Source: Proteles cristata cristata (taxonomy: Eukaryota; Chordata; Mammalia; Carnivora; Hyaenidae). Taken from it: a stretch of 64,000 nucleotides of DNA. Every line of letters begins with the position of its first letter. The stretch's first letter is position 1. Under the pieces are notes generated by a model. The model was not told the origin of the DNA and made no database searches. It was given only the letters and a program-made list of their open reading frames with translations. Made by a program: the position numbers and the translations under genes. This document shows positions 1 to 12,257 of the stretch, piece by piece. Where the stretch lies: positions 186,001 through 250,000 of the forward strand of contig JAESUZ010005543.1 of NCBI GenBank assembly GCA_017311185.1, in the 5' to 3' direction.

Positions 1-772
1 ATGTTTTCCCACAGCTTTTTCTCCAGTGGAAATTTTTTTCTTTCCCCACAGCTCCTTTCAGTACCTCGAAGAGCAAGTGTACTGTCATCTGCCATATGTG
101 ACACGTATGCCTCTCTCTCTGGCGTCAATTTCTGGAGATCAAAAATCACGTGTTACTTATCTTTTTATTATCCATGGTTTCTGACCTAAGCTTTACTTAG
201 AAATATTTAACAAATGCATCTAGAATTTAATAAAACAACTATTAGAGAGGCATCTTAAGAAATCACAAATCACCACAGAAAATCACAGTAGGAAACTACC
301 AAACTATAGCAAACTATAAAAAGAGTAATATGTCTAAAACTATAAAAGAGTAGTTGTCTTGCATTCATACCAGGAGAAATGTGTGCTTAAAGATATTCCT
401 CCCTCACACAGTGTTTACATCCTTTTGTAATGCAGTCTTTGCATTTACCACCAGATGTGAAATAGAACACCATGATTAGATTTACTTTGCTCGTTATAAT
501 AAAATCTTACCAGTCTTTGTGGGAGGTAGAAGATGAGGTGATTCAGGTGAGCTTCTTTAAGGCATGTCTGGGACTTGGCAAACCTAAAATCTTAAAACAG
601 ATGGGATGGGGGCCGAGCAAAAGACCATTCTACAGAGACGGTGCAGTGCTATCTAGAAACTTTAGATAGAGCTTCTGAGAAGATTCATAAATCTTGGAAG
701 CTGGTATTGGAGTATGCAGCCAAGTCAAGTAGACATCAAAAGTTAATAATCCTGTTGGCAAAGGATGTATAA

Positions 773-907
773 CATTGGTTCTCAACCTTAGGGATACATT
801 AGAATCACCCAGACAATTTAAAAACAAATAGTTTGGACAGAAACCCATGAAGCTGCATTTTTTAAAAGGGACCCTGGCCAATGTTTAGCCAGAAATAAGA
901 ACCATTG
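773..907. mobile_element. hAT-Charlie-type non-autonomous DNA element
   Basis: The left end reads CATTGGTTCTCAACCTTAGG and the right end AGAACCATTG. The outer ten bases form terminal inverted repeats with one mismatch. The 'GGTTCTCAACCTT...ACATTAGAATCACC' opening is characteristic of MER5/MER58-class hAT-Charlie elements. The flanks begin ATGTATAA on the left (765-772) and ATGTAGGG on the right (908-915), compatible with a decayed 8-bp hAT target-site duplication (first five bases shared). The exact subfamily was not resolved. Confidence 0.6.
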
Positions 908-1516
908 ATGTAGGGACTTAGACAGACTGTGTGGTCAGAAATGCGGCACACTTGTCCACAGGTGCAAAGATGTGGCAACAGCCCTCAGGTCTTAGTATAG
1001 TGTACCACTGAATCCCAGCAGGGAGGAAAATTACTGAAATCAAAATGGTGAATCTGTGACCATTCTAGTTCTTGTCTCAGTTTAGAGGTTTAAGGAACTG
1101 AGAAGGACTGAGCATGAAGATGGAACCATTTGTGTGTGAGGTACTGGCTAAAGTAAAGACAGACAATCCAAGGTAAGTACGGATAGGAGACTCAAGGATC
1201 CCCACACCCTGAAGGCACCGTCTCTAACAGCCTGCACCTTACTGTAGGTACAGAAAGTACCATGGCACGTCCAGCATTCCTGAGTTCTAAGCAGGGCTCT
1301 CACATCATCCTGGTCCTAACTCTGTCTCATTCTCCCAAATCTCTTGTTGGCTTTCCTTATTAATGTTCTCTGGCCTTTCACTCCTTCCCTGGTTTCTTAG
1401 CTCTTTTTGGTGTACTTTACCCAAACTGGGATGTTGTTCCCCCTTAAATAAGGCAATTCTAATTTGACAATTATCAAATATTTGTGGAACAATTATAGGG
1501 GCTAAAAGTGGGTAGT

Positions 1517-2146
1517 GGAGTTGGTGGGAATGTAAACTGGTGCAGCCCCTCTGGAAAACAGTGTGGAGGTTCCTCAAAAAATGAACAATAGAACTCCCCT
1601 ATGACCCAGCAATAGCACTGCTAGCAATTTACCCAAGGGATACAGGAGTGCTGAGGCATAGGGGCACATGTACCCCAATTTCATAGCAGCACTCTCAACA
1701 ATAGACAAATCATAGAAACAGCCTAAGTGTCCATCAACTGATGAATGGATCAAGAAGATGTGGTTTATCTATCCAATGGAATACTACATGGCAATGAGAA
1801 AGAATGAAATCTGGCCATGTGTAGCAACGTGGATGGAGAGAGTGTTATGCTGAGCGAAATAAGTCAGGCCGAGGACAGATACCATATGTTTGCATGTATA
1901 GGTCGATTAGGAGGAGCTTAATGGCGGACCATGGGGGAGGAGAATGGGAAAAATAGTTGGGGAGAGGGAGGGAGGCAAACCAGGAGAGACTCTTGAATGC
2001 TGGGAACAAACTGAGGGCTGATAGGGGTGGTGGAGAGGGGAAGGTGGGTGATGGGCATAGAGGAGGGCACTTGTGGGGATGAGCACTGGGTGTTATATGG
2101 AAACCAACTTGACAATAAACTAAGGGGAAAAAAAGAAAAAAAAGTT
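1517..2146 (+). mobile_element. LINE-1 3' end, 5'-truncated, carnivore type
   Basis: The element begins within the C-terminal part of ORF2 (TTGGTGGGAATGTAAACTGG) and continues through motifs typical of L1 ORF2 such as 'ATGACCCAGCAATAGCACTG' and 'GATGAATGGATCAAGAAGAT'. It then enters a G-rich 3' UTR with 'GGGAGGGAGGCAAACCAG' and 'GAGCACTGGGTGTTATATGG', and ends at an AATAAA hexamer (2114-2119) and an A-rich tail. The reading frame is disrupted, so it is dead. The 3' UTR type is that of carnivore, particularly felid, L1. It lies in the same orientation as EPHA3. Confidence 0.9.
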
Positions 2147-3716
2147 AAAGACTTTTAAAAAAATGTAACCACAATGTTATTATCACACCTAATAAAATTG
2201 GCAATAATTCCCTAATATTAAATATCCAGTCCGTATTAAAATTTTCTATCTTTTTTAAACATTTGGCTAATTCAAATAAAGAAACAAACAAGGTTCACCC
2301 AAAAAAAGTGGGTTGTGGAGTGGATAGTAGTCATTAGCATTAAGATTACCAGTCATACCATCCCAGGCCTGGTCTTTTGCAGCATTTCTATTCTTAGACT
2401 CTAACCCACACCTTGTTATCTGATGTTGGCTTTTCAACATTGAGTCCCCCATGTCTCTCTTCAATCCCTGATTATAAAGTTAATTCTCTGGTTTGACCAA
2501 AAATCAACATCAACAGCGAGAGAAATTAAAAAACCAAACAATTCTATTCCTCATTTGTTTCAACTCTTTTATCTTACTCTACCTTGTTATAGAATGCTAT
2601 TAGAAATAGTTATCTGTGTGTGTGTGCTTGTCAGACCAGAATAAGCTAAAAAACTATTTATTAATAAATGGAAATATGATTTCTATAGATATAGCTGTGC
2701 CTGGCACTTGACAGTGACATTCTTACTGGAAGTGATTATGCATTTCCATGCGTAAAATGCTGATGCATGGTAAATGTTCAAATATTTCTAGGATGAATAC
2801 TGAATTTCGAAATGGCTATTCATGTTTACAGAAGAGAATAAACATGGGAGCAAGAAATATGAGTGGGGAAAGAATAGCATGAATCAACTTAATTCTAATG
2901 CAATATTTGAGTGCAAGATTAATCATCATTAGCATTTTGTAAAGTGCAGAATTATGTGTTTCTCATTAACCATTGAAATGCAAATGTAATATTGTAAACT
3001 AAGAATATCAGTGATCATTTTTTTATTGTCATCTGGAAATTTCTAAGAAACTGGTTTTAAATCTTATAAGGTAAATCATGAAAAGTTCTTTTTCTTACTT
3101 TTTAAATATTTCCCAAATTTTGTCAGTCTATGCATTCAACATATTGCAAGTTCTCCTCTCGTAAAGAAAATCTTAACATTTTCCTCCTTACTTCGTATTA
3201 GCAAGTAACTAAAAACGTATCCAAAAGAGTAATTAATATCAATGAGTAAAAATCCTTAATTACTATAATTGAGACATCAGAATGATAGTTATTAGGTTAA
3301 ATACTGATTAATTATTAAAAATATAGGTTTTCCTCCCAAAATACATGTTTCAGTCAGTGACAAGGAACGGTTATATCTAGAAAAGTATAAATTATTTCCT
3401 TTGTATCCTACTCTATGTTTTGATAATGGGGAGGTTCACCGTGTTTATATTCCTGGGAATAGGTTTCAAAATGACCTTTCTAGGGAGATAATGTCTGGAT
3501 ACACGATTTGCTGAAGGTTGAAATAATTTCAAAAAATAAAAATAAAACAACCAGAAACTCAGTGCTGGCCTTTGTGGTCTAATAATAAAAGCTCAGAGTA
3601 GCAGTCTGGGAATGAGGCTAAATATCAAAATTGTTGATTTTGGAGAATGTGACTGTTAGAAAAAAAATGAGTTCTTTCTAGTTCTGTATCCCCCTCTGCT
3701 GAAAACCCTTTGCAGT

Positions 3717-3740
3717 GTTTGTTTGCTTGTTTGTTTGTTT
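3717..3740. repeat. Short (GTTT)n-like microsatellite
   Basis: Six imperfect copies of GTTT/GCTT. Too short to be an obvious transposon tail. Confidence 0.7.
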
Positions 3741-6700
3741 AATCAGGATAAAGAAGGGAAAGATTTTTTTGTACCACACGATTCTGTGTGTCCGCAATTC
3801 TATATGGCACCCATTTTCTTTCCCCAAGTTTTCCTTGGGACAATTACTATGGTAGTAATTTCTAATAAATTGTGAACATTATACTTTAGTTCTTGGAGTA
3901 GGAAGAAAGGTTAAACATGAGCATTCCTTTAAATTTATGAATTGTAAACATTACAACCACAGCTTTAATTAGCGATTTCTGTTGCTGCCGCTGCTGTTGA
4001 GAAAAATGCTCATTTAGGGATTTTATTTCTACTGTCTTTAGTTCTCAGAAATTGCCAGGGTTTGGGACTTGCTCTTTTTGCCAGTGGACTGAGAGGGCAG
4101 GCCACCATCACTTACAGGCAATTTGGTTTTGATTACAAATTAATGAAGTGATAATTGCTCTTTGCAACCTTTTATGTGCAAAGCATGTTGGTGCTGTTTG
4201 TATTATCTTCTTGCAATTTATACCTCAGCATTCAAGGACTTGTGATAGCCTGCCAAATTAGTATTGAGAGGAAAAATGTTAAACTATAGTGATATCTCTG
4301 TAATTAAAATCAGATTTTCCTTTACATTATGAAAATTTCTAGCCTTAACCTCTGTTTGATGTTCAGTAAAATTCTGTCCATAGCATGACTGATTCACAAC
4401 TGATTCATCGTTTGAAGTACAAGCTCCTATCTATTCTGATAACAACAACAACAACCCCTTAAAATTTTAAGTCAATTGATCTATTTTTAAATAATGATAT
4501 CCATGATCTAATTTTCTCTAAAGTGTCCATGTGAAACATTTATTGTCTGGAGTTTTTGCTAGTTCTGTACAATGTCATAGTTCTTTACAATGTCATTGTA
4601 GAACCCTGGTAACAATAATAAACAAGATTATACTTAACACTGATTTTTTAACATCAGAGTTTTTTGACGTTCCAACTCTGTTCACTTTTTTAACTCTTTC
4701 TGATATTAAATATACATAGGAGTTTTGCTTTGACTTTGACTTTACTGTTATAGGCACCTCAGCGTAAAATGCTCAGAACTGAGACTCTTAAGTACTTTTT
4801 TTTCTTAAACATTTCCTGTATAATACATTCATAGAGTGCATTTGTGTTTGAAAATGATATATTAATGATTACTAAAAGTACAGTGGGAGCATTTCCTTTT
4901 CTTATATTAATATATAAATATATCTTGTGTATTAGCTCTAGGGTTTTCTAAAAACAATCTAAATTTGTTCCTTTGATGGGTGAAGTCAAGCTCATTTTGC
5001 TTCTGGAAAATGAGGCTTCTCTTGCATTCCAGACCCTGGATAATCAAAGTTATTTACATAAGTAGTGCTTTTTCACTATTTGCTTTTATTTTGTTTCTAG
5101 GTTGGTAGAAGGGCAGGGGAGAGTAAGAAATTTTTAAACTGTTTATTACATTAGTGAGGTCCACGTTTTGGATTTGATAATTCAAACACTCTAATGTAAA
5201 TAATTTATTTATTTATCTTAATGTGTTTCAAAGACCAAATAAATGTTGTATTTATTGCTTGTGGTTACCATCAATTCAATAAATTAATATTGTATCTAAT
5301 TTTGTAACTGGAATTTGTGGATTGGAACTCTTATGTGTTTTTAATATATATAAATAGAAAAGTGTTCATATATTTTAAATGATGTCAATTTAGTTAAGTA
5401 CTGGAAACTTGTCATTTGTGATAAAAGAAAAATTAACTCCTATATGGAGAAAAAAATGGAACACATGTATAATGAGTTTCATGAGAATTTTATTTTATTT
5501 ATTTATTCATAAAATTAAAATATATTCTGTAATCGGAATTTTATATTTGCACTTCCTTGAGTGATTCCTACATGTGTCATAAGAAAATAATAATTTTTAT
5601 GCATCTTTCAGAAGATGAATCTGTGTGCTGCATATTTTGGAGGTTCTAAAGAGGTACAACACGTAGCAAATGCATAGGAAACCAAAACTAATCTTAGCAT
5701 GCCTCATGAATTAAATTTATAAATACATAAGACATTTAATAAAGATTACATAGTACAGAATGTTTCTTAAGAATGACAGGGTTATGGAAGGGATCAAGGA
5801 GAAAAGAGCGCAGTCACGGGGTTATACCATTAACCAAAGAAAAGTTAACGTGTCTTTTGACAACAGTAAAAAAGTTCACACTGACAAGAACATGGTATGT
5901 GCGAAAGTGAGACATGTAATTCGCTTGTCTCAATTAAAACTTTTAGAAAAATATAAAGGTATTTTGGGATTAGGTTTTGGAAGAATGCCAATACCAAACT
6001 AAGAGTGTGAAGTTATTTGTATAGATAATGGGCAGCCATAGAAGGCTTTTGATTCAAGTATGACATGGCAAAAGATGTATTTTCCTGTAGCACTAGGCAA
6101 AATTGGGCATGGCAAAAAAGAAAGTGTAGACACAAGTGTAATAGTTAGAAATAGATGGTATAATAGTTGCAGAATCGTAAGTACCACAATGTGATGCTAG
6201 CTTAAAAGCTTCCCCAGATCTGTTCTAAGGATCACAGGAAGCCGTGCTTCATTTTTCTACAAAGCCTTGAAACTTTTTAAGTGTTTTTATAGTGAAATCA
6301 TGTTATGTTAGGATAACCTTAACTGCAATAACAACGAAAGCCCAAATAGTTACCTATATCTTGCTTGTGTAAAATTCAGTGGGAGTAAAAGATACTAAGA
6401 ATTGAAATGTGGGCTACAGGTATGTCTTCTGCTTTCTGTGTACAACTATTAGTTTTTTATTTTGTTGGTGGGAGAGAGGCATATTTGTATTTTTACTTCA
6501 GATTTTCATTCATGGTTTATCAACATCTATTCCTTGAAATGGTTATGTAAAAGAAATGTCATGCCTGGAGACAAGTGGTAATGACATCATTCAGACTCAC
6601 CTTGTTATGTATAGATACTGGTTTTACTCAATTCTGGACCAAATTGGGAAAAGATGCATACAATTGTATTATAGACAGAGGTTTTCATTCTCATTTCAAA

Positions 6701-7092
6701 TAACACACTAACAAATAAAACACAATAAAAATATATGTACAACAAGACCATTTCATAGTGTTATTTGAGATAACTGATTTGAGGTTTTGCTACTGGAATA
6801 TTTACGTGGTTTTAATCAATTGCTAGGCAGTTTTTTCCTGAATATCTGACAAACCACAATACAATCCAAATGTATTACTCAAAATTTGAAATTACTTAGT
6901 GTTGCTGAATTTATAGAAAGTTGCAAATAATAAACCTACAAATAAGAAAATTATGGAGTTTTTCCATAACATAATCTTTATTGAGTTACACTGAAGTTTC
7001 TCTTTAAATATTTTGTATTTCCTAAGATGCCATTAACACCCTCATCTTGTATGCATTATTATTCATTATGCTTATTTCATTAATTCTGCCTC

Positions 7093-7119
7093 TCATTTTT
7101 TTCTCCTTCAATTCATCAG
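7093..7119 (+). promoter_or_regulatory. EPHA3: 3' splice site of EPHA3 exon 3
   Basis: A pyrimidine-rich tract (CTCATTTTTTTCTCCTTCAA) is followed by TTCATCAG, with the AG at 7118-7119. The codon immediately after the AG is TGG, in phase 0, giving Trp-Glu-Glu-Ile as in EPHA3. An upstream 'CATTAAT'-like stretch at about 7078 could hold the branch point, which is inferred only. Confidence 0.9.
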
Positions 7120-7780
7120 TGGGAAGAGATCAGTGGCGTGGATGAACATTACACACCCATCAGGACTTACCAGGTGTGCAATGTCATGGATCACAGTCAA
7201 AATAATTGGCTGAGGACAAACTGGGTCCCCAGGAACTCAGCACAGAAGATCTATGTGGAGCTCAAGTTCACTCTACGGGATTGCAATAGCATCCCATTGG
7301 TTTTGGGAACTTGCAAAGAAACTTTCAACTTGTACTACATGGAGTCTGATGACGATCATGGCGTCAAATTTCGAGAACACCAATTTACAAAGATTGACAC
7401 CATTGCAGCTGATGAAAGTTTCACCCAAATGGATCTCGGGGACCGTATTCTTAAACTCAACACTGAAATTAGAGAAGTAGGTCCTGTCAACAAAAAGGGA
7501 TTTTATTTGGCATTTCAAGATGTTGGTGCCTGTGTCGCCTTGGTGTCTGTGAGAGTGTACTTCAAAAAGTGCCCATTCACGGTGAAGAATCTGGCCATGT
7601 TTCCAGACACAGTGCCTATGGATTCCCAATCCCTGGTGGAGGTTAGAGGTTCTTGTGTTAACAATTCTAAGGAGGAAGATCCTCCCAGGATGTACTGCAG
7701 TACAGAAGGCGAATGGCTTGTACCCATTGGCAAGTGTTCGTGCAATGCTGGCTATGAAGAGAGGGGCTTTATGTGCCAAG
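7120..7780 (+). CDS. EPHA3: EPHA3 coding exon 3: ephrin-binding domain (partial gene)
   Basis: EPHA3 is a single-pass receptor tyrosine kinase that binds GPI-anchored ephrin-A ligands and guides axon targeting, cell repulsion and heart cushion development. This 661-bp exon encodes 220 residues plus one base, matching about residues 52-271 of the human protein as I remember it (W52 to Q271). It covers most of the jelly-roll ligand-binding domain, including the run '[20 protein letters not shown]', and the start of the cysteine-rich region ('[20 protein letters not shown]'). Cysteines at 71/189 and 106/116 are present, as expected for the family's ligand-domain disulfides. An N-glycosylation sequon (Asn-Asn-Ser) falls at 232. 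There are no stops or frameshifts. The exon begins in phase 0 and ends after the first base of an Ala codon, so the next exon must start in phase 1. EPHA5 and EPHA7 are the nearest alternatives, but the residue match is to EPHA3. Signal peptide, fibronectin, transmembrane, kinase and SAM exons are outside the window. Confidence 0.97.
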
Positions 7781-7786
7781 GTAAGA
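7778..7786 (+). promoter_or_regulatory. EPHA3: 5' splice site after EPHA3 exon 3
   Basis: AAG|GTAAGA is close to the optimal U1 match, with the GT at 7781-7782. If the intron were retained, the frame would add eight residues (Gly-Lys-Ser-Val-Leu-Cys-Phe-Pro) and stop at TAG 7804-7806. Confidence 0.95.
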
Positions 7787-7806
7787 GTGTTCTCTGTTTC
7801 CCTTAG

Positions 7807-10695
7807 AGTTGTATTAGTCACCTGTGAGTTTATCGTCATTGAGTCATAGGAAGAAATGAATGCAGCCTGAACTCACTTGGCAGTAAAACATGCCTCAGCC
7901 TGAACGGAGTTCATTTATAGACCAAATTTATCTCACTTGTGTTGATCCACAGTTTGTTATAGAGATATTCACATGTTTGACTATGCGGTGCTGGGTTGTA
8001 CCCCACTGGAGGTGTTACATATGCTATGTTTAAGTAGTCTCTGCTATGCAGCGACCAGGGAAGTATAACTCTGGATCAACTGAAAGAAAAAAAAAATGTC
8101 TCTTTTATATAGAGGGAAGAAACATCACTGGCTATCAGGTAATCTAATTCTAACAGAATAAGATATTACATTGACTGTTTGCTTTTCTATCTCCTAGTGG
8201 TAAGTACTTCATTGTTATAAAATATATTCTCCAGTATATTTGGTATCTGTGCACCAAATACAAGTTTACTTATAATGCATTAGTGCTTTAATAAAACTTA
8301 TTTTATTCAAAAATCCAGGATGAACAGAGGGATAATTTAAAAAAATCACCATGATTCATGATTTGGCCCTTTAGACTGCCCAGGAGAATATGTGTATCAC
8401 TGCTTAGGATGTATTACATATTCAAGTCTTCACATAATAGCGAAGAACCTGAACTCTGCCATCAAATTGATTTTTATTAAAATTCTGTTTGCACAGAAGT
8501 AAAATTAAACGATAACCTTTTTTCATATAAAATATGATATACCAGATGAAACTTTTATTTAATCCAAAAATTTGTTCATTTAGCATTAGGCAGAGTTTAG
8601 TGTTTAAGAACACACTAACATTATTATTAAAATATGTATAAATACATAGGAGAATTTTAATACTTACTTAGTCCTTGGAATTTAGTGTTTTAATACCTTT
8701 GTTTGCTGTTATATTCTGCACATTAATTGGATTTGGTATTCTCTTTGTAGCCATTCTAAATCTCAAGCATGCAGAAGAAATGAACATACTTTATACATAA
8801 ACTAACCTTTCTAACAATGTGAAAGGAACATAACACTTTGCTTTTGGCTATAAAGTAGGTCTACAGGAAAAAGAAACATTAATGAGAGCAAAGGCTATGC
8901 TCTAGCCTCATACTTTTCCATGTTATTTAGATCCTTGGCAACCACCATCAGAAATACTGTTACCAAGTACTGTTTTTAAAGTTTTAAAATTGAAACATAG
9001 TAGATACTACTTGCTTATATACATGAGGACAGATGTCTCAAGAGCCTTTATAATCCACTTTGAATCATATTTTGTCACTGTAGTATTCTTTGCGATATAT
9101 GATATTTGTGAGAATTATTTTAAATAAAATAATAAAGGCCTAGCTCAGGAGGAATTAATTAATTGTTCATTCTTTCTAATTTCATCTCTACTGAACTAGC
9201 CTCTGATGTCCACACCAGCACAGGAATAGATGTGTCTCCTTCTCAGAGAAATCAATGTGCATCAATTTATGCAGAACTATCTCACAAAATATAACATTGA
9301 GCAAGAAACCTAATCATTAGATGTTTGGATTTAAAATAATTTTCATATTTTTATAATAATATTGACAGTTATAGGAATAGAAAAATGAGTATCAGTGAGG
9401 TAAATAGAATCATATAAAAGTATTAATAGAAATAAAACATAGAAATAATTAACTTATGTTACATTCATGCTGTCTTGAGGACAAACTAGTAGCACATATA
9501 AAAAGTCACATTAAGTTGTATTCAGAAAACTCACAGCGAATTCAAAATTGCTGTTTTAACTTCATCTTGATTTACTGAACTACTTTTTAAAGTAACTACT
9601 ATGCTATTAAATTGCATTCCATGTCAAGATTACTCCTAGAGATAGCATTTATGTCAAAGTTTTATATCTTTGAATCTTGTAGTTTATTATGTTGAAGGAT
9701 ATCAACAGCACCTTTTCCATATAGTGAAGCTATGTATCACAGACTTTCTCTCTTGGCATTTGAAAATACTAGTTTTGGAATGAGGTACATATGCATCAAT
9801 AACAAGTTATTTTAAGACAAAGATCTTGAAAAGAAATCAAGAACAATAATTTTAATAGAATTAGAGATGGCCCATGAAGGGGGATGTGATTGTAATTTAC
9901 GGGGGGGATAAATTTTTAGTGATGTAATTTAAAGGTAGAGTGTGGTCTTAGGGTTATATCTTGACATTTGCTAATGTTTACAGGTGAGTTTTCACTTCCA
10001 GTCTTTTTTAATCACAAAATTCTTCTGTATTCAGGTTATTAAAGAATGTGTCAAGGTATTCTACTTTGTTCTGATTTACATATTTAACAAATGTTTATTT
10101 AACTATATAGTTTGGGCATTACTGTACTACATCTTAAAGATCCAGCACTCAACCAATTAGTTCTGTATCTGGTTCAAATCTTGTAATTTTGCTGTTGTTG
10201 TCAGTGATGTTGCTGGTGTTTCTTGTGATTGTTATCGTTTCCTTTTTTTTAAATTTTTAACTTTTTTTGGTGGGTTTTAGAAAGCTTGTAGATTGACCTG
10301 AATAGCTTGCTGTGACTCTCACGAATCAACATTTTAGCAGCAGTATCTCAATTCAGGCACACAGAGGAATGGTAATCCCCAGAAAAGAAACCGATGAAAA
10401 GATAGCTAAAAAACTTCATATATTTCATGAGATTACTTTTGTTTGATTTTGTTTTGTTTTTTGAAAAAATATTGTGTCACTCTTAAAAAAAAAGGATGAG
10501 ACAATACCTTGACATCCCCACTACTTGGAATACACGTACAGCTAAATTTTAAGCAGGATAATTTTATAACACAGTGATTAGCAACAATAGACTTTCAGTT
10601 GCCTAACACAGAAGAAGACAAGACTCATTCACTTTATTTAAAGGAATATTTAATGAATACCAAATTCATTGGAAGCACTGTATCAGAGCTCAAAA
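7807..10695. other. Intronic sequence, no recognised feature
   Basis: AT-rich sequence with scattered short A and T runs. I recognise no mobile element, RNA gene or exon. The G run at 9901-9907 and the A run near 10486 are isolated. Confidence 0.5.
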
Positions 10696-10699
10696 ACTT

Positions 10700-10955
10700 T
10701 TTAAACATTCATTTATTATTTACCAGATGCTAGACAGTGTGCTTATATGCTAAGTCGTGTCCGTGAGCTATCTTTATTTATCCCCCCAAATAGCCTATAG
10801 GTACATATTATCTCCATTAAAAAAAATGAGGACAAAGCTTTCATAGGTTAAATATCTTGCCTTAGTTTCTTTAATAAGTGTTGAATTTGAGATCTGAAAC
10901 CAGCTAGTCTCATTCCAAAGGTTGCCGTCTCAACCTCAGTCCACACTGCTTCCCT
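10700..10955 (+). mobile_element. MIR SINE fragment
   Basis: Follows the MIR order: 'ATTATTTACCAGATGCTAGACAG', then a TATTATCTCCATT-AAAAATGAGG core (cf. 'CCATTTTACAGATGAGG'), a 'GGTTAAATATCTTGCC' box and a degraded 'CTAGTCTCATTCCAAAGG' tail. Heavily diverged, as expected for this ancient family. Confidence 0.75.
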
Positions 10956-11261
10956 GTGATTTAGTCCAATGATAACAGCGACCAAGAAACCCTACGAGCA
11001 CACAGATTCTACTGGAGTTCAGAGCACTGTAAATTGAAGGAGGAGGAGGACCACAGTGCATTTGCATAAAGTAACCAAGAATCTGTTAATGTGTGGTGTA
11101 TCTATTTTAGTTTATCTTTCTGTTTCTAGATTGTTTAGAAGAGTTACTAGCCAAAAATGTCATATTTCGAGAAGTATAAGCTTAGCCTGAGAAATATCTA
11201 ATAAAATCTGGATATATAGATCACCACACATCTTCAATATACAAAAAAAAGTATGCCAAAT

Positions 11262-11475
11262 GTAATTCAATAAGTGTTTTTGACCATCTATTAGTACAAA
11301 GTAATAAGGTGCTAGACACAGGGGAAACATAGATGAATTGTATCTACCTTGCAGGAACTCACCATCTACTATGAAAGACAAATACATAAATGAATAATTT
11401 TAATGCAAGACAGACCAATCAATCTTCTACCAGAAGTACAAGGAGCTTTGGCAATGTAGAGGAAGGAGAGATTAA
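11262..11475 (+). mobile_element. Ancient dispersed repeat, family unresolved
   Basis: Contains 'AATTCAATAAGTGTTTTTGA', 'GGTGCTAGACACAGGGGAAA' and 'GCAGGAACTCACCATCTACT', a diverged form of the common mammalian motif series 'attcaacaaatatttattga ... gctaggcactgggg ... ggagcttacagtctagt'. Probably an old LINE 3' region, but I cannot name it safely. Similar traces occur at 12068-12165 and 19590-19735. Confidence 0.5.
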
Positions 11476-12067
11476 TTTTGAGTATCTCAAAATTAATAAT
11501 GGAATTTGTTCATTAATAATGAGAGTCTTTGCATTGAGAGATTTGAATCATCACTGCTGGGATTAGAAACTTTTGGAGTAAGGAGAAGAGGCTAACCACC
11601 TTACATAGCTTACACATTCTAAAAGACAAAGTTTATAATTTGAATCATTATCTCAAAATCTCAAAATAAGTAGAAATTCCTCCCATTAGAGTTTGTGTTT
11701 TGAGTTTGTTCCACAGGGGGGCTTTATAGACTATCTAAATTTCATAACCAGACCATTTTCTGACTATAGTGATGAAATATTCTGAACTATTTATCCCAAT
11801 CTAAGTGGATAATTGGGACAGTTAAAATTTGGTTAAGTAAACACTGAAAATAGGACAATATCCATTGGAAAATAGGAAAATATACTGATAAAAACATTTT
11901 ATTGTCAAAAAACTCATCCATCAATTTCAGCACTATAATTAAAACCAAAGTTATCTTTGTACAGGACCAGAATTCTAACCATTGAATTACACTGTTCTTA
12001 TATATAATGTAAACTTTCACAACAGTACATTTTTCCTGAAATGAGAAAAAAGAGTAGTGGAAAATAT

Positions 12068-12165
12068 ATTTTCACCATTTATTCAACTATTCAACAATTA
12101 CTGAGTTTTGTAATATGCACTAAAGCCTGTGCTGGACACTAGGAAAACAAAGGTAAACATTATCT
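12068..12165 (+). mobile_element. Ancient dispersed repeat fragment, same class as 11262-11475
   Basis: 'ATTCAACTATTCAACAATTACTGAG' (in part) then 'GTGCTGGACACTAGGAAAAC' repeat the motif order of the element at 11262. Short and decayed. Confidence 0.45.
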
Positions 12166-12257
12166 CTGCTAAATTAGTTTGGTTCATAGATCAGAAATCT
12201 CTGTGTGTGTGTGTCTTTGGTCTTAAAAACACATAGATTTTTTAACTAAATTATATA

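Larger units (their letters stand above)
1..7119 (+). other. EPHA3: EPHA3 intron 2 (3' part)
   Basis: Non-coding AT-rich sequence leading to the exon at 7120. No exon of EPHA3 was recognised here; the upstream exon, which should end just before a tryptophan codon, lies outside the window. Recognisable content is a hAT element (773-907), a sense L1 3' end (1517-2146) and a short GTTT repeat. From 2147 to 7092 I see no recognisable mobile element and no convincing gene. Short open frames there, such as an 80-codon one at 5760-6002, have low-complexity composition and resemble no family I know. The intron number follows human EPHA3 exon order as I remember it. Confidence 0.85.

Noticed and set aside
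1918..2115. Antisense frame with Pro/Ser-rich translation
   Set aside because: Lies wholly inside the L1 3' UTR; similar frames arise at every copy of the element.
5760..6002. 80-codon Lys-rich frame in intron 2
   Set aside because: Low-complexity composition, no domain, no promoter or splice context. Expected by chance in AT-rich DNA of this length.
7273..7839. Long open frame of 188 codons antisense to EPHA3 exon 3
   Set aside because: It mirrors a conserved coding exon. Coding constraint on the plus strand commonly leaves the opposite strand open, and the translation resembles no protein.
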